This document shows, piece by piece, positions 1-8,041 of a stretch of DNA of 14,198 nucleotides. The DNA comes from Bacteroidota bacterium (lineage in GTDB: Bacteria; Bacteroidota; Bacteroidia; Chitinophagales; UBA2359), in NCBI GenBank assembly GCA_020627525.1, contig JAHDGP010000036.1, positions 4,743 to 18,940 of the forward strand. The letters run 5' to 3'. A model generated the notes under the pieces. That model made no database searches and was not told the DNA's origin. It saw only the letters and a list, made by a program, of their open reading frames with translations. Each line of letters starts with the position of its first letter. Position 1 is the first letter of the stretch. The position numbers and the translations under genes were made by a program.

Positions 1-42
1 AATAGATAAAATATTTTTTATTTGTTGTTTGTTTCTCTCAAT

Positions 43-450
43 TTATCTATGCATCCTATTATAAGAAATTTTATCATCCTCAGGTGTATAAAAATCTAAA
101 ATAAATACATTTTCAGTATCTGATCCTATCGTTATTATTATTTCAGTTTGAACAGGCAAAGTTTCGATACAAGCATAACAATCTATTTTTGCTGTTAACT
201 CTGAGCATTCACGTATATAATTCAAAATTTTATTGAAATTTGCTTCATGTCCAAACGGATCATCATCAGTTGGTACAGATTGCATTTCCTCTAATATTTC
301 TGCTAACTCCTTTTCAATAACTTCATCGTCTTCATTTGTCAATCCCTCCACAAAGTTTTCACAGTTTATTGATTTTACATCCTCTTGTTTTTCACAAGAA
401 ATCAAACTTACGCCAAACAGGCAAATCATCATCATCAAAAGATATTTCAT
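43..450 (-). CDS. Small lipoprotein of unknown function with a CYAC motif
   Basis: A 135-residue protein that I cannot name. It begins with a lipoprotein signal peptide: K2, a hydrophobic run to about residue 16, then the lipobox L-I-S-C with the lipidated Cys at 19. The mature part is acidic and probably helical over residues 40-58 (many Glu/Leu). It then has a segment with C82, C90 and C93 (C-Y-A-C) followed by I-E-T-L-P-V-Q-T-E-I-I-I, which reads as a short beta-strand region. From memory, similar 'CYACI-T-PPQSEI' segments occur in small Bacteroidota lipoproteins, but I know of no function. It is probably anchored in a membrane facing the periplasm or outside. It is divergent from cytidine deaminase, and the 184-bp gap between them would carry both promoters. 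Confidence is high that this is a gene and low on role. Confidence 0.75.
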   Translation of the reverse strand: MKYLLMMMICLFGVSLISCEKQEDVKSINCENFVEGLTNEDDEVIEKELAEILEEMQSVPTDDDPFGHEANFNKILNYIRECSELTAKIDCYACIETLPVQTEIIITIGSDTENVFILDFYTPEDDKISYNRMHR

Positions 451-634
451 ATATTAAATTTTTCTTGTAAAACGACGACACATTCAATCGGGAAGCTTCG
501 AAAAAAAATTTGTGAATATTTTAACATCAAAAACAAAGTTCAAAATGCTAGCTATTCTCGATATTTTTTCTTATAATTGTCAGCCAATTTTGCGAATAAC
601 GTATCATTTGGGACTTTATTAGTCAGAAATATGT

Positions 635-1120
635 ATGAGAGAGGTTAAAATAGAAAGTAGTTTAACAGTTTTTGAAGATTACAGTTCATTTACAGAGGCG
701 GAGTTAAACTTGTTCCAAAAAGCAAAAGAAGCATGTAAAAATGCTTATGCCCCATATTCCAAATTTTATGTCGGAGCCGCACTTTTGATGGATGATGGAA
801 AGATTATCACAGGCAACAATCAAGAAAATGCGGTATATCCTTGCGGATTGTGTGCTGAACGAGTGGCCATTTTTCACGCTTCGTCGCAATTTCCGAATCA
901 AACTTATCAGTCCATAGCGATAACCATAGATTATGATAGAATCGAAATTGATGATGTAGCTTTTCCTTGTGGCAGTTGTAGACAAGTTCTGTTTGAATAT
1001 GAAAGTAAACAGCCAGATAAGATCAAAATTTATTTGCTTGGGCGAAATGAACAGGTTATAATTGTCAACAGTGTTGAACAGTTGCTTCCTTTTGGCTTTA
1101 GTAATAAACTTTTAAGTTGA
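635..1120 (+). CDS. cdd: Cytidine deaminase
   Basis: Hydrolytic deamination of cytidine and deoxycytidine to uridine and deoxyuridine in pyrimidine salvage, in the cytoplasm. The 161-residue length fits the homotetrameric class, which is usually about 130-160 residues. Visible signatures are Y-A-P-Y-S at 38-42 with the following F-x-V-G-A-A, the substrate-binding N62 and E64 (G-N-N-Q-E-N), C-A-E at 73-75 (zinc ligand C73, proton shuttle E75), and P-C-G-S-C at 111-115 supplying zinc ligands C112 and C115. All catalytic residues are present. About 20 residues precede the core, slightly more than in the shortest family members. The start at 635 is preferred because the ATG at 631 runs into a stop after five codons. 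The gene stands alone and converges with the next gene, leaving only 6 bp between the stop codons. Confidence 0.96.
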   Translation: MREVKIESSLTVFEDYSSFTEAELNLFQKAKEACKNAYAPYSKFYVGAALLMDDGKIITGNNQENAVYPCGLCAERVAIFHASSQFPNQTYQSIAITIDYDRIEIDDVAFPCGSCRQVLFEYESKQPDKIKIYLLGRNEQVIIVNSVEQLLPFGFSNKLLS

Positions 1121-1126
1121 CCTGGC

Positions 1127-4036
1127 TCAATTCTCAATACAGTTCCATCCACTTATTGTGATTTCTCCACCAGCATCATAATAAAAAATACTTGGACAAG
1201 TTGAGCAATGATCATAAACGTGGTTTCCGGATTCCAGATTCAAAGTTGAGTTTGTGCCCCAGGTAAATATTGCTGATCCGTTATACGATCCTTGATTATA
1301 CCTCAGTGTATTATTTTTAAGGAAAATGTTTCCAGCATTGTAAAGACCACCGCCTAAAAGAGCATAATTGTTTTGAACAATATTGTTTCTTAAATATATT
1401 TTGCCAATATTATTGCTGGTTATAAAAATACCACCTCCCCTATTATCTGTGCTTGAGCCATTTGCATAACCTTGTTCTATTATGAATCCATCCAACAGTG
1501 CATTTATACTTACATTATCAAAACTTACAACATGGTATACATTGTCGCTTGAAGAGTTTAAGTTTCCGATATTTCCAGATAAAATGGTCGGATTTTGATC
1601 AGGACCTCTTTCAGTTAAATTTAATTCAAAGCCGTCAAATCCTCCATATACTTTAAATTCGTTTGGAATGGCAAATGTATGACTTCTATTTGAACCAGGC
1701 GAATATGTACCTTCAGCCACCCAAACTTCAGCCTCATTACAACTTAAATTATTTGTTGATAAGGCAGATTGCAAATCAATAAATGCATTTTCCCAGTTTT
1801 CACCAGTATTGTTTCCTGTTGCATATCTATTCACATATTGCACATTCTTACATGATTTATAAGTTGCCAAATTCACATCATTTGACAAGCTGTTGCATTC
1901 AGATTTAATTGTACTCCAAACACTTCCGCTTTCGAACGATTTTAAATGTGCAATTGTGCTATTTGAACAATTGTAAATTTCCACCATTGCCTCACCTGCA
2001 TTTAGCTCAATCTTTCCTGTTCCTCCAATAACATTTATGTGATTAGAGTCTGCTATTTTTAAAGGGATGGATTCAGGCTGTGTTGTTCCAGCCCCTGAAC
2101 CTCCGCCCGCCTCTGCTTTGAAATAATGAACAGTCACATTTTCAGCATTTTTAATTTCAGCTTGTGGTTCCGTTCTCACACGCTCAACATTCAGACTATA
2201 AAATGTCAATGGTTCTGTTGTCCCTTCTACATACAATGCCCTATAATTTTGTTGCGTTGTGGAATACCTCAACTTGTGCCATTCTGCGCAGGTATTATAC
2301 CATTTACCACCACCGTTTCCGTTTATTTTATAACCGTAATGAAGACTTTGAGCAGGAGTATTTACATTGCCGAAATCACTGCTTCCAAGCATAACATTTT
2401 GCACTATTGAGTTGCGCCCAGCTTGCCAATGTATTCCTGTTAGGTTGTAATTTGACAAAGGATTGATTTCAATCATCAAATCCCTTATTCTTGTATTTGC
2501 ATCAGTATTGTTTATCGTTTGTAATATCGGTTTGTCTGCATCGTTCCAATTACTTGCTGCCTTAATATTAGAAAACACCTTTCCAATACCGAATAAATTT
2601 GTATTGTATTTAAGCAAAAGCGTATTGCTCACAATGAAATCTCCTTTTGGTAAAAATACATTTTCGTTATTGTCGATTGCCCATTGTAATGCGTCAGTAT
2701 CATCTGTTACGCCATCGCCTTTTGCTGCACCAAATGGTCCATTCATTTGCACAGCATCTTTTACATTTATAGCATTATTTAAATCAATACAATCTTTTAT
2801 TGGTCCAACGTGTTTTTCCATAATAGCATCAACGTCTGCCATTTGATCAACTTCTATTTTCACTGTAAAATCATTTTCATCAATTGTGCATTCAGATAAA
2901 TTTTTAGCGGTAAGATTACCGTTTGGACAATGGGATAACTCAATAATTTTTGTCCACGTACTTGGATTTACAGTTACTATTGGATTGGGATTGCCTAGCA
3001 CATTTGGATTGCCTTTTATGTCAACATTTCTCAAATAAAAATTACGATCAGAATAAAATGTGAAAGCGGCTTGAGAAGGATTTCCAGTAATATTGATCAC
3101 ACCATCAATCAAAGACAAACCACCTCGCGTGCTTGGGTGATTTTTGAATATTTTACCATGTGCATTTTCAATATAAAATCCAACAATAGAGATAGGACAA
3201 TAAACAAAACCTCCAAAAGTAGCTTCGGTTTGATTAATGAATTTCATACCGGATAAAAATGCGTATTCCGATAAACGACGATAAGAATCCTCAATTAAAA
3301 TTCCATATAGCCCGCCAGTTACTTCAACATTGTAATAACCAGAACCCTGCCCTAACATTCTTTGCATTCCCGCATATGCATTTGTTGCAATTATCTTTAT
3401 ATTTTCCATAGACGAACCCTGCGCACCTGCAAAGCGAATTCCAACCGCGCCAGGATTATTATTTAAATCTATTGTGAAATTTCTAAAGATTTGATTGAAC
3501 GCAATACCTGGTAATTCATCTTCTGGATCGGTACTTCCTTTAGGAATTGTTGTACCTCCAACTGTAACATCTTGATTGGGAGATGCCCACATAATTACAG
3601 CCGCTTTCGATGTAGTCTCACCTGGAACCTGAAAACCAGTTGCCCCAGCTTTTAATTTTAAAACGGGTTGATTGGGACCACACTCTCCAACCAAAACGCA
3701 AGGCTTACGACGATCTGATAAATGATTATTGTTGGGATTGCCATCGTGATCATAACTGAGCAACATTGCTTCAATAGAGTTTGAAATCAAATAGGTTCCT
3801 GATGGAAAATAACAAACCAAACGATTGTCCCTTGCCATAACAATCGCATCATTAATGGCATTCGTTACATCGGTTGAACCAGAATTATCTATTCCTAAGA
3901 CAGTAACATCCAAATATCCTAAAGGATACATTGAGCTGTTTAATATTGAGGAGGGCAAAGGCGTGTTTTGACCACTTAAAAAAAGTGAACTTGTAAAAAT
4001 CAAAAGAAAAGAAGTTACTTTAAATAATGTATTCAT
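1127..4036 (-). CDS. Secreted triple beta-helix protein, pectate-lyase-3 / GH55-like
   Basis: A 969-residue exported protein with a signal peptide (cleavage probably S-G|Q-N, mature start Q23). Three right-handed beta-helix regions can be read. Residues 40-390 start with a D-x-T-x-A-I-N-D-A motif and F-P-S-G-T-Y-L-I, typical of the Pectate_lyase_3 fold. Residues 430-700 repeat that pattern as G-D-G-V-T-D-D-T-D-A-L then F-L-P-K-G-D-F-I-V. Residues 733-969 start Y-V-N-R-Y-A-T-G-N-N-T-G and D-L-Q-S-A-L, then G-G-F and G-G-G-I-F repeats, like bacterial Pmp-type surface helices. Two tandem Pectate_lyase_3 helices resemble the GH55 beta-1,3-glucanase layout, but I cannot confirm catalytic residues, so a polysaccharide-active role is inference. 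The C-terminus has no T9SS sorting domain. The start lies 12 bp after the DUF1761 gene, suggesting cotranscription. Confidence 0.87.
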   Translation of the reverse strand: MNTLFKVTSFLLIFTSSLFLSGQNTPLPSSILNSSMYPLGYLDVTVLGIDNSGSTDVTNAINDAIVMARDNRLVCYFPSGTYLISNSIEAMLLSYDHDGNPNNNHLSDRRKPCVLVGECGPNQPVLKLKAGATGFQVPGETTSKAAVIMWASPNQDVTVGGTTIPKGSTDPEDELPGIAFNQIFRNFTIDLNNNPGAVGIRFAGAQGSSMENIKIIATNAYAGMQRMLGQGSGYYNVEVTGGLYGILIEDSYRRLSEYAFLSGMKFINQTEATFGGFVYCPISIVGFYIENAHGKIFKNHPSTRGGLSLIDGVINITGNPSQAAFTFYSDRNFYLRNVDIKGNPNVLGNPNPIVTVNPSTWTKIIELSHCPNGNLTAKNLSECTIDENDFTVKIEVDQMADVDAIMEKHVGPIKDCIDLNNAINVKDAVQMNGPFGAAKGDGVTDDTDALQWAIDNNENVFLPKGDFIVSNTLLLKYNTNLFGIGKVFSNIKAASNWNDADKPILQTINNTDANTRIRDLMIEINPLSNYNLTGIHWQAGRNSIVQNVMLGSSDFGNVNTPAQSLHYGYKINGNGGGKWYNTCAEWHKLRYSTTQQNYRALYVEGTTEPLTFYSLNVERVRTEPQAEIKNAENVTVHYFKAEAGGGSGAGTTQPESIPLKIADSNHINVIGGTGKIELNAGEAMVEIYNCSNSTIAHLKSFESGSVWSTIKSECNSLSNDVNLATYKSCKNVQYVNRYATGNNTGENWENAFIDLQSALSTNNLSCNEAEVWVAEGTYSPGSNRSHTFAIPNEFKVYGGFDGFELNLTERGPDQNPTILSGNIGNLNSSSDNVYHVVSFDNVSINALLDGFIIEQGYANGSSTDNRGGGIFITSNNIGKIYLRNNIVQNNYALLGGGLYNAGNIFLKNNTLRYNQGSYNGSAIFTWGTNSTLNLESGNHVYDHCSTCPSIFYYDAGGEITISGWNCIEN

Positions 4037-4048
4037 TGTAATTTTTTT

Positions 4049-4549
4049 CTATAAAAACTGACAAACAACGCCTCCCATCAATGCAAGAGTTATAGCCCAA
4101 TAGCCAAAATGGATTCCAATATACTTTCCACCTCTTCTTTCAAACAATGCATTTATGGCGATCAATGGAAGGGCAATGAAGACTGCGCCAACAACACCAT
4201 GCAATGCGCCGTGTCCAAAAGTACGGTGTGTATTTCCAAATTGAGCCATAACAGCATCATACAAATTTTGTACTTCTGTACCTGATTGTCCAAAATCTGG
4301 GTGCATAGCAAACAATTGCATCACACCAGATTGATGATTGGTCAATCCCGAAATACCAAATGCTAAAAGCAAACTCAAAAAGTAAGACAAGCCCAATATC
4401 AAAGCCATATTGCCACTTTCCAATTCCTCTTGAGTCTTACCCGCTACTCGCATCCAAGTTTTCCCGAAGAGCATTGGACCGTACCAAACAAAGCCAACAA
4501 CCATAGGCACCAAAGCAGCACCAAACAAAGCCAAAAAATTCATATCCAT
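4049..4549 (-). CDS. DUF1761 family integral membrane protein
   Basis: A 166-residue inner-membrane protein with four predicted transmembrane helices, roughly residues 4-24, 49-68, 113-134 and 144-164. The N-terminal segment V-G-F-V-W-Y-G-P-M-L-F-G-K-T-W-M (18-33) is the hallmark of the DUF1761 family, whose function is unknown. The loop between helices 2 and 3 contains H-P-D-F-G and F-G-H-G-A-L-H-G. The His-rich start of helix 3 (H108, H113, H117) is notable but I cannot assign it a role. Two in-frame ATGs, at 4549 and 4543, are both possible; the outer one is used here. The gene is the likely first member of a two-gene minus-strand operon with the secreted beta-helix protein. Its own promoter should lie in the gap at 4550-4796. 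Confidence 0.85.
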   Translation of the reverse strand: MDMNFLALFGAALVPMVVGFVWYGPMLFGKTWMRVAGKTQEELESGNMALILGLSYFLSLLLAFGISGLTNHQSGVMQLFAMHPDFGQSGTEVQNLYDAVMAQFGNTHRTFGHGALHGVVGAVFIALPLIAINALFERRGGKYIGIHFGYWAITLALMGGVVCQFL

Positions 4550-4796
4550 GTGTATTCAATTTAAGAATGAATAAATAAGTAAGTGGTAAGATCAAATTAA
4601 CATCCATAAATAACTTATACACTTAACTTCTTGAAAGATAATAAATTATTGGATTAATTTTCTAGAATTCGTATACATTGTTTCTTTCCACAAACAAAAA
4701 AATGCTCAAAGGAGACACTCAGCAATCTTTTTTTGACCCAACCAATAACACTCTCGATTCGTTTTAATCATATATTTGATTTAAACAAACGTGCTG

Positions 4797-5108
4797 ATGA
4801 AATCAAAATGGATCATTTTAATATTGTTGTTAACAGTTATTTTTAGTTGCAAAAATGAAAATCAAATTGAATTTGAATCAAATGGGATAATTACGCAGCT
4901 AGACAACAGATTATGTCAATGTTGTCGTGGATATATAATTCAAATTGAAGATGATAAAAACAATTATAGAATTGGAAGTTTGCCTGATGGTATTCAAATT
5001 AATCAAGATGAATTGCCTATTAATGTTAAAGTAAATTGGGACTTACAATCAACATGTGAAGCAATTGGAATCAGTTATATTAATATTGAAGCAATAGAAA
5101 TTAGGTAA
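4797..5108 (+). CDS. Small lipoprotein of unknown function with a CxCC motif
   Basis: A 103-residue predicted lipoprotein. I chose the ATG at 4797, which gives M-K-S-K-W followed by a hydrophobic run and a lipobox I-F-S-C (lipid Cys 18). A GTG two codons upstream (4791) is the alternative but adds nothing useful. The mature part is short and beta-rich. Residues 40-44 read C-Q-C-C-R followed by G-Y-I-I-Q-I, and a further Cys lies at 87. The C-C-x-G-Y/W pattern followed by an 'S-L-P' turn recalls small Bacteroidota lipoproteins with a CCGG(W/Y) motif, which have no assigned function that I know of. The clustered cysteines could bind a metal or form disulfides; this is speculation. The gene stands alone and converges with the M23 peptidase gene. 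Confidence 0.72.
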   Translation: MKSKWIILILLLTVIFSCKNENQIEFESNGIITQLDNRLCQCCRGYIIQIEDDKNNYRIGSLPDGIQINQDELPINVKVNWDLQSTCEAIGISYINIEAIEIR

Positions 5109-5207
5109 AATAATTCCTGTTTATCAAGTTTCGTCAATCTATCAATAGTGTTGTAAAAAACTTTAGGGTAGATCAATGTTTTATATCAAGACCTATTGTT
5201 TTTTTGA

Positions 5208-7160
5208 TTAGGGTCTTTGTTCTTCAATAATATAGCTAGTCGAAAAAAGCAAATTCTGCGGGTGTTGAATGACGTTAAAGAATAACAAATTTGCATCGGC
5301 TTCAAAGCCTTGATAAATGGCTTTCCCATTCATATCGAAATCGGTCTGAAGATATACATTTTCGTAAATAAAATCATTGCGTACTTGCACGTTATTGGGT
5401 GCATTTATTATATCAAAAAACAAGGTATTCGCATTATTATTTGGTCCGGTCAACACAATTGAGCCAGTTCCATTTGTTGCACCACCCCACAATGCTCTTT
5501 TGGGACCAGGCATTTCAATCAAGGCATTGACTCCATAAATTTGTAAACTGTTGAAATTACAATAGGTGATAATGCCTTTTGTAAAATTCAATCCAGTTTG
5601 TATCGTTGCAGCTAAATGATTTCTGTGACCTATACACACTTTATAATTTCCAGAAGGAAGGCTAAAAGATACAGGAGAAAATCCATCAACATCCACAACA
5701 TCGCCATCTCGTTGAATGAGCGCAGATCGAGTTGCCATCGTCATATTGTTACTAGGGTTTTTCAATTCGACAAACACCCAGTCAACAATAGCATTTACAC
5801 CTTGCGTATTAAAAACGCCCGATTGAACTTGTTCTCCTCCACCTTCTCCCATGTGATTAAATCCTGCTAAACTTGAATAGGGTTCTGTTGTTGGAATAAG
5901 TCCCGATTTACGCAAATCATCCCTCATTAAAATATCTGTTGAGTTGCTATAGGCTCCTTGTAAATAAACATTTGCCGCCAATTGTAATTTATCACAATTA
6001 TTATTTCCTCCAATACAAGCAGGGTCAACAAGCTCAAATTGATGTCTATGAGATTGCCCTTGAAAGTCAATTTCAAATATCCAAGTACCCAGTTGTGCAT
6101 TTGTTGGTAAATTAAAATACCAATACCACCAAGAGGCATTATAGGTTCGGGTAGCAGTATGATTCCAAGATTGCCAAACAGTATTATCGGGTCTAATCAC
6201 TCTGGAAACTGATACGCTTCCTTCCATTTGATCGTGATAGTATGATCCAAAATAAATTTGTTGTCCTGGTACAAATTCATTAGCAAGATTAGGCACCTCT
6301 TCACTTGGACAACCAAATAAAGGTCGTGCATCGTGTGTCAATAAAGCGTTTAAAGTAGGCGTTCGATACGGTTGCTGATTGGTCCACCAAGAAGCTGTAT
6401 TTAGATCATTACAAGGTCCGGCGTAAGGATCAATCAAATTGTTATTATTATCATAAACTTCAAAATGCAAATGCGCAGTTGTTGAACAACCAGAGCTTGC
6501 AACAATACCCAAATACTCACCTTTTGAAACCATCTGCCCAACTGCTTTTGTTGTCAATGAGTTTCGTTTAAAATGCCCATACCAAGCCTGAGAACCATCA
6601 GCGTGACGGATATAAATGCCATTCCAGTTTCCGTTGCAAGCACAATGATTGTCTGAATTGCCATCATCTTTTCCAATTATTACTCCTTCCGCAGCTGCAA
6701 TTACTTCTACAAAGTTATTTTCATATTGGTACCAAGGAAAAGGGTACAAAAAGTAATCTATTCCTCTATGATTGTAGCCACTCGCCAAATCATAAGACCT
6801 TGTCCCACAATTATAGTCCTCATTTGACGAACCAAATTGATCACCAGTAGCCAACGGATTATGATCAACAAAATTAGAAATCCCATAATAATCATTAAAC
6901 GTATTGCTAGTAGACTTTCTCATTGGCCAATCGAAAGATACAATTGCAGACTTGTAATTTTGAGCTGCAAAAGCACCACTTTTTTCAAGCTTCAGTTGGT
7001 TTTCCTTTAATTCGGTTTGGATTTTTGCTCTATTATCTTCAGATAAGCAGTTTTCTGTATTACTGAGTTCAACAGCTCCTCCGCCTGCTGGCAACATTTG
7101 TTGTGCATTTAGCAATTGACTGCATAAAAATAGTAGTAAAAGGGAGTTGACTTTTATCAT
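5208..7160 (-). CDS. Secreted M23 (LytM-type) metallopeptidase with C-terminal surface-protein domain
   Basis: A 650-residue exported zinc endopeptidase of the family that cleaves peptidoglycan cross-bridges or Gly-rich peptides. The signal peptide ends L-L-N-A|Q-Q (mature Q20). The LytM core spans about residues 125-250: H131 and D135 (H-R-G-I-D) as zinc ligands, H196 (Y-G-H-F) and H230 as catalytic histidines, and H232 (A-H-L-H-F-E-V) as the third ligand. The site is complete, so activity is expected. Residues 280-380 form a Trp/Tyr-rich beta domain. From about 390 comes a tail found in many Bacteroidota surface proteins: Y-L-Q-G-A-Y, D-D-L-R, V-D-W-V-F-V-E-L, Q-R-D-G-D-V, H-R-N-H-L, then Asp/Asn-Gly loops ending near D-F-D-M-N-G. 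There is no T9SS domain at the end, so how it leaves or anchors is open. It is monocistronic by spacing (245 bp from the upstream gene). Confidence 0.93.
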   Translation of the reverse strand: MIKVNSLLLLFLCSQLLNAQQMLPAGGGAVELSNTENCLSEDNRAKIQTELKENQLKLEKSGAFAAQNYKSAIVSFDWPMRKSTSNTFNDYYGISNFVDHNPLATGDQFGSSNEDYNCGTRSYDLASGYNHRGIDYFLYPFPWYQYENNFVEVIAAAEGVIIGKDDGNSDNHCACNGNWNGIYIRHADGSQAWYGHFKRNSLTTKAVGQMVSKGEYLGIVASSGCSTTAHLHFEVYDNNNNLIDPYAGPCNDLNTASWWTNQQPYRTPTLNALLTHDARPLFGCPSEEVPNLANEFVPGQQIYFGSYYHDQMEGSVSVSRVIRPDNTVWQSWNHTATRTYNASWWYWYFNLPTNAQLGTWIFEIDFQGQSHRHQFELVDPACIGGNNNCDKLQLAANVYLQGAYSNSTDILMRDDLRKSGLIPTTEPYSSLAGFNHMGEGGGEQVQSGVFNTQGVNAIVDWVFVELKNPSNNMTMATRSALIQRDGDVVDVDGFSPVSFSLPSGNYKVCIGHRNHLAATIQTGLNFTKGIITYCNFNSLQIYGVNALIEMPGPKRALWGGATNGTGSIVLTGPNNNANTLFFDIINAPNNVQVRNDFIYENVYLQTDFDMNGKAIYQGFEADANLLFFNVIQHPQNLLFSTSYIIEEQRP

Positions 7161-7183
7161 AATTTTGGCGCAATATTTTGATT

Positions 7184-7217
7184 AATATTACTTAAAGTTA
7201 TCAATTTAAGTAATATT
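7184..7217. promoter_or_regulatory. 13-bp perfect inverted repeat upstream of the M23 gene
   Basis: Left arm AATATTACTTAAA (7184-7196), right arm TTTAAGTAATATT (7205-7217), with an 8-nt spacer. The arms match perfectly over 13 bp and pairing stops on both sides. The element lies 24-57 bp before the M23 start codon, in the promoter or 5' leader region. A dyad of this size and position suits either a dimeric-regulator operator or an mRNA leader hairpin. Because the arms are almost entirely A/T, chance in AT-rich DNA is a real alternative. No regulator gene is nearby. Confidence 0.4.
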
Positions 7218-7405
7218 TTTTAAGCAAATCACACATAGATGTATAACCTATTTGTATAATTTTAAATTTCTTCCATTAATACATTACAAGGTTTATTTAT
7301 AGATATGTAAAAATTTGATTTTGGAAATTGTTAAGGCCTGGCATATTGTTTGTAAGTGAAGTGATGAGTTACAAAAACAATACCAAACTCCCTTCCTCGA
7401 CTCAA

Positions 7406-7897
7406 TTATTCAAATTCGTTTAGCTTAGCCAATTTTTTAAATTGCTGCAAGAAGACTTTGGGATCATTTGAATATCCCCAACAAGGAATGAGTAATTCTT
7501 TTTTATGATTGATAATTGAGTAAACAGGTTGGATTTCTTCATTGCACAATGATAGCTGGAATTTTGTTACTTCTTCACCCAATAATTCATCATCGGCCAT
7601 TAACACTAGCAGGATAATATTTCTTGAAAGCTCATATTGAACAGACTTATCAATTAAGATTTTATCCTCAAAAGTACTATTGGATCTTGCCCACTTAGTA
7701 AACACAACCAATATAGGTTTATTGGTTTTTTCCGCACAATTTAATGCATCTTCCAAATCACTAAAAAATCCACTTACCTGATCGTCTGAGAAGCTAATGT
7801 CTGGACATAATTCACTTATCTTGGGACCAGTATTGCAACCCAACATTAGGATGCACAGTAAGGAAAAGCAGTATTTCATAATTGAAGATAAAATCAT
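7406..7897 (-). CDS. Lipoprotein with DsbD-gamma-like thioredoxin fold lacking the CxxC active site
   Basis: A 163-residue predicted lipoprotein (lipobox L-M-L-G-C, Cys 21). If translation starts at the internal Met7 (7879) the signal peptide is shorter but still valid, and that start is equally credible. Residues 44-158 follow the order of the thioredoxin domain at the C-terminus of DsbD: D-A-L-N-C-A-E-K-T-N-K-P-I-L-V-V-F-T, a first helix, L-V-L-M-A-D-D-E, then Q-P-V-Y-S-I-I-N with the expected cis-Pro at 124. Where family members have G-C-V-N-C after F-T, this protein has K-W-A-R-S-N, so both redox cysteines are missing and disulfide chemistry at this site is excluded. It probably acts in the periplasm as a binding or scaffolding version of the fold. 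Remaining cysteines (31, 54, 118, 139) are scattered. It lies downstream of the M43 protease gene but behind a strong terminator. Confidence 0.8.
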   Translation of the reverse strand: MILSSIMKYCFSLLCILMLGCNTGPKISELCPDISFSDDQVSGFFSDLEDALNCAEKTNKPILVVFTKWARSNSTFEDKILIDKSVQYELSRNIILLVLMADDELLGEEVTKFQLSLCNEEIQPVYSIINHKKELLIPCWGYSNDPKVFLQQFKKLAKLNEFE

Positions 7898-7956
7898 TTA
7901 TTTTTAAAGATAAATATAGGCATTCCATTTACCAAATCGCACCTCTAAAAACAAAA

Positions 7957-7989
7957 ACTCCCCCACGCTGCTTCGCAGCGTGGGGGAGT
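7957..7989 (-). terminator. Strong rho-independent terminator of the M43 protease gene
   Basis: The stem CTCCCCCACGCTGC (7958-7971) pairs perfectly with 7975-7988 around a TTC loop, and an extra A-T pair makes 15 bp. The arms are GC-rich against an AT-rich background. Read on the minus strand the hairpin is followed by a T-rich tract (AGTTTTTGTTTTTA), which orients it as the terminator for the metalloprotease gene ending at 8042. It insulates the thioredoxin-like lipoprotein gene from read-through. Confidence 0.9.
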
Positions 7990-8041
7990 AAATTGAATAT
8001 TCGTACTCTAAAAAGTACTTAACAATTGCTAAGAAAAACTA

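Noticed and set aside
5188..5217. Imperfect hairpin AAGACC...GGTCTT overlapping the M23 stop codon
   Set aside because: The stem is six pairs plus a bulge, the loop is long, and no T tract follows on either strand, so it is not a convincing terminator.
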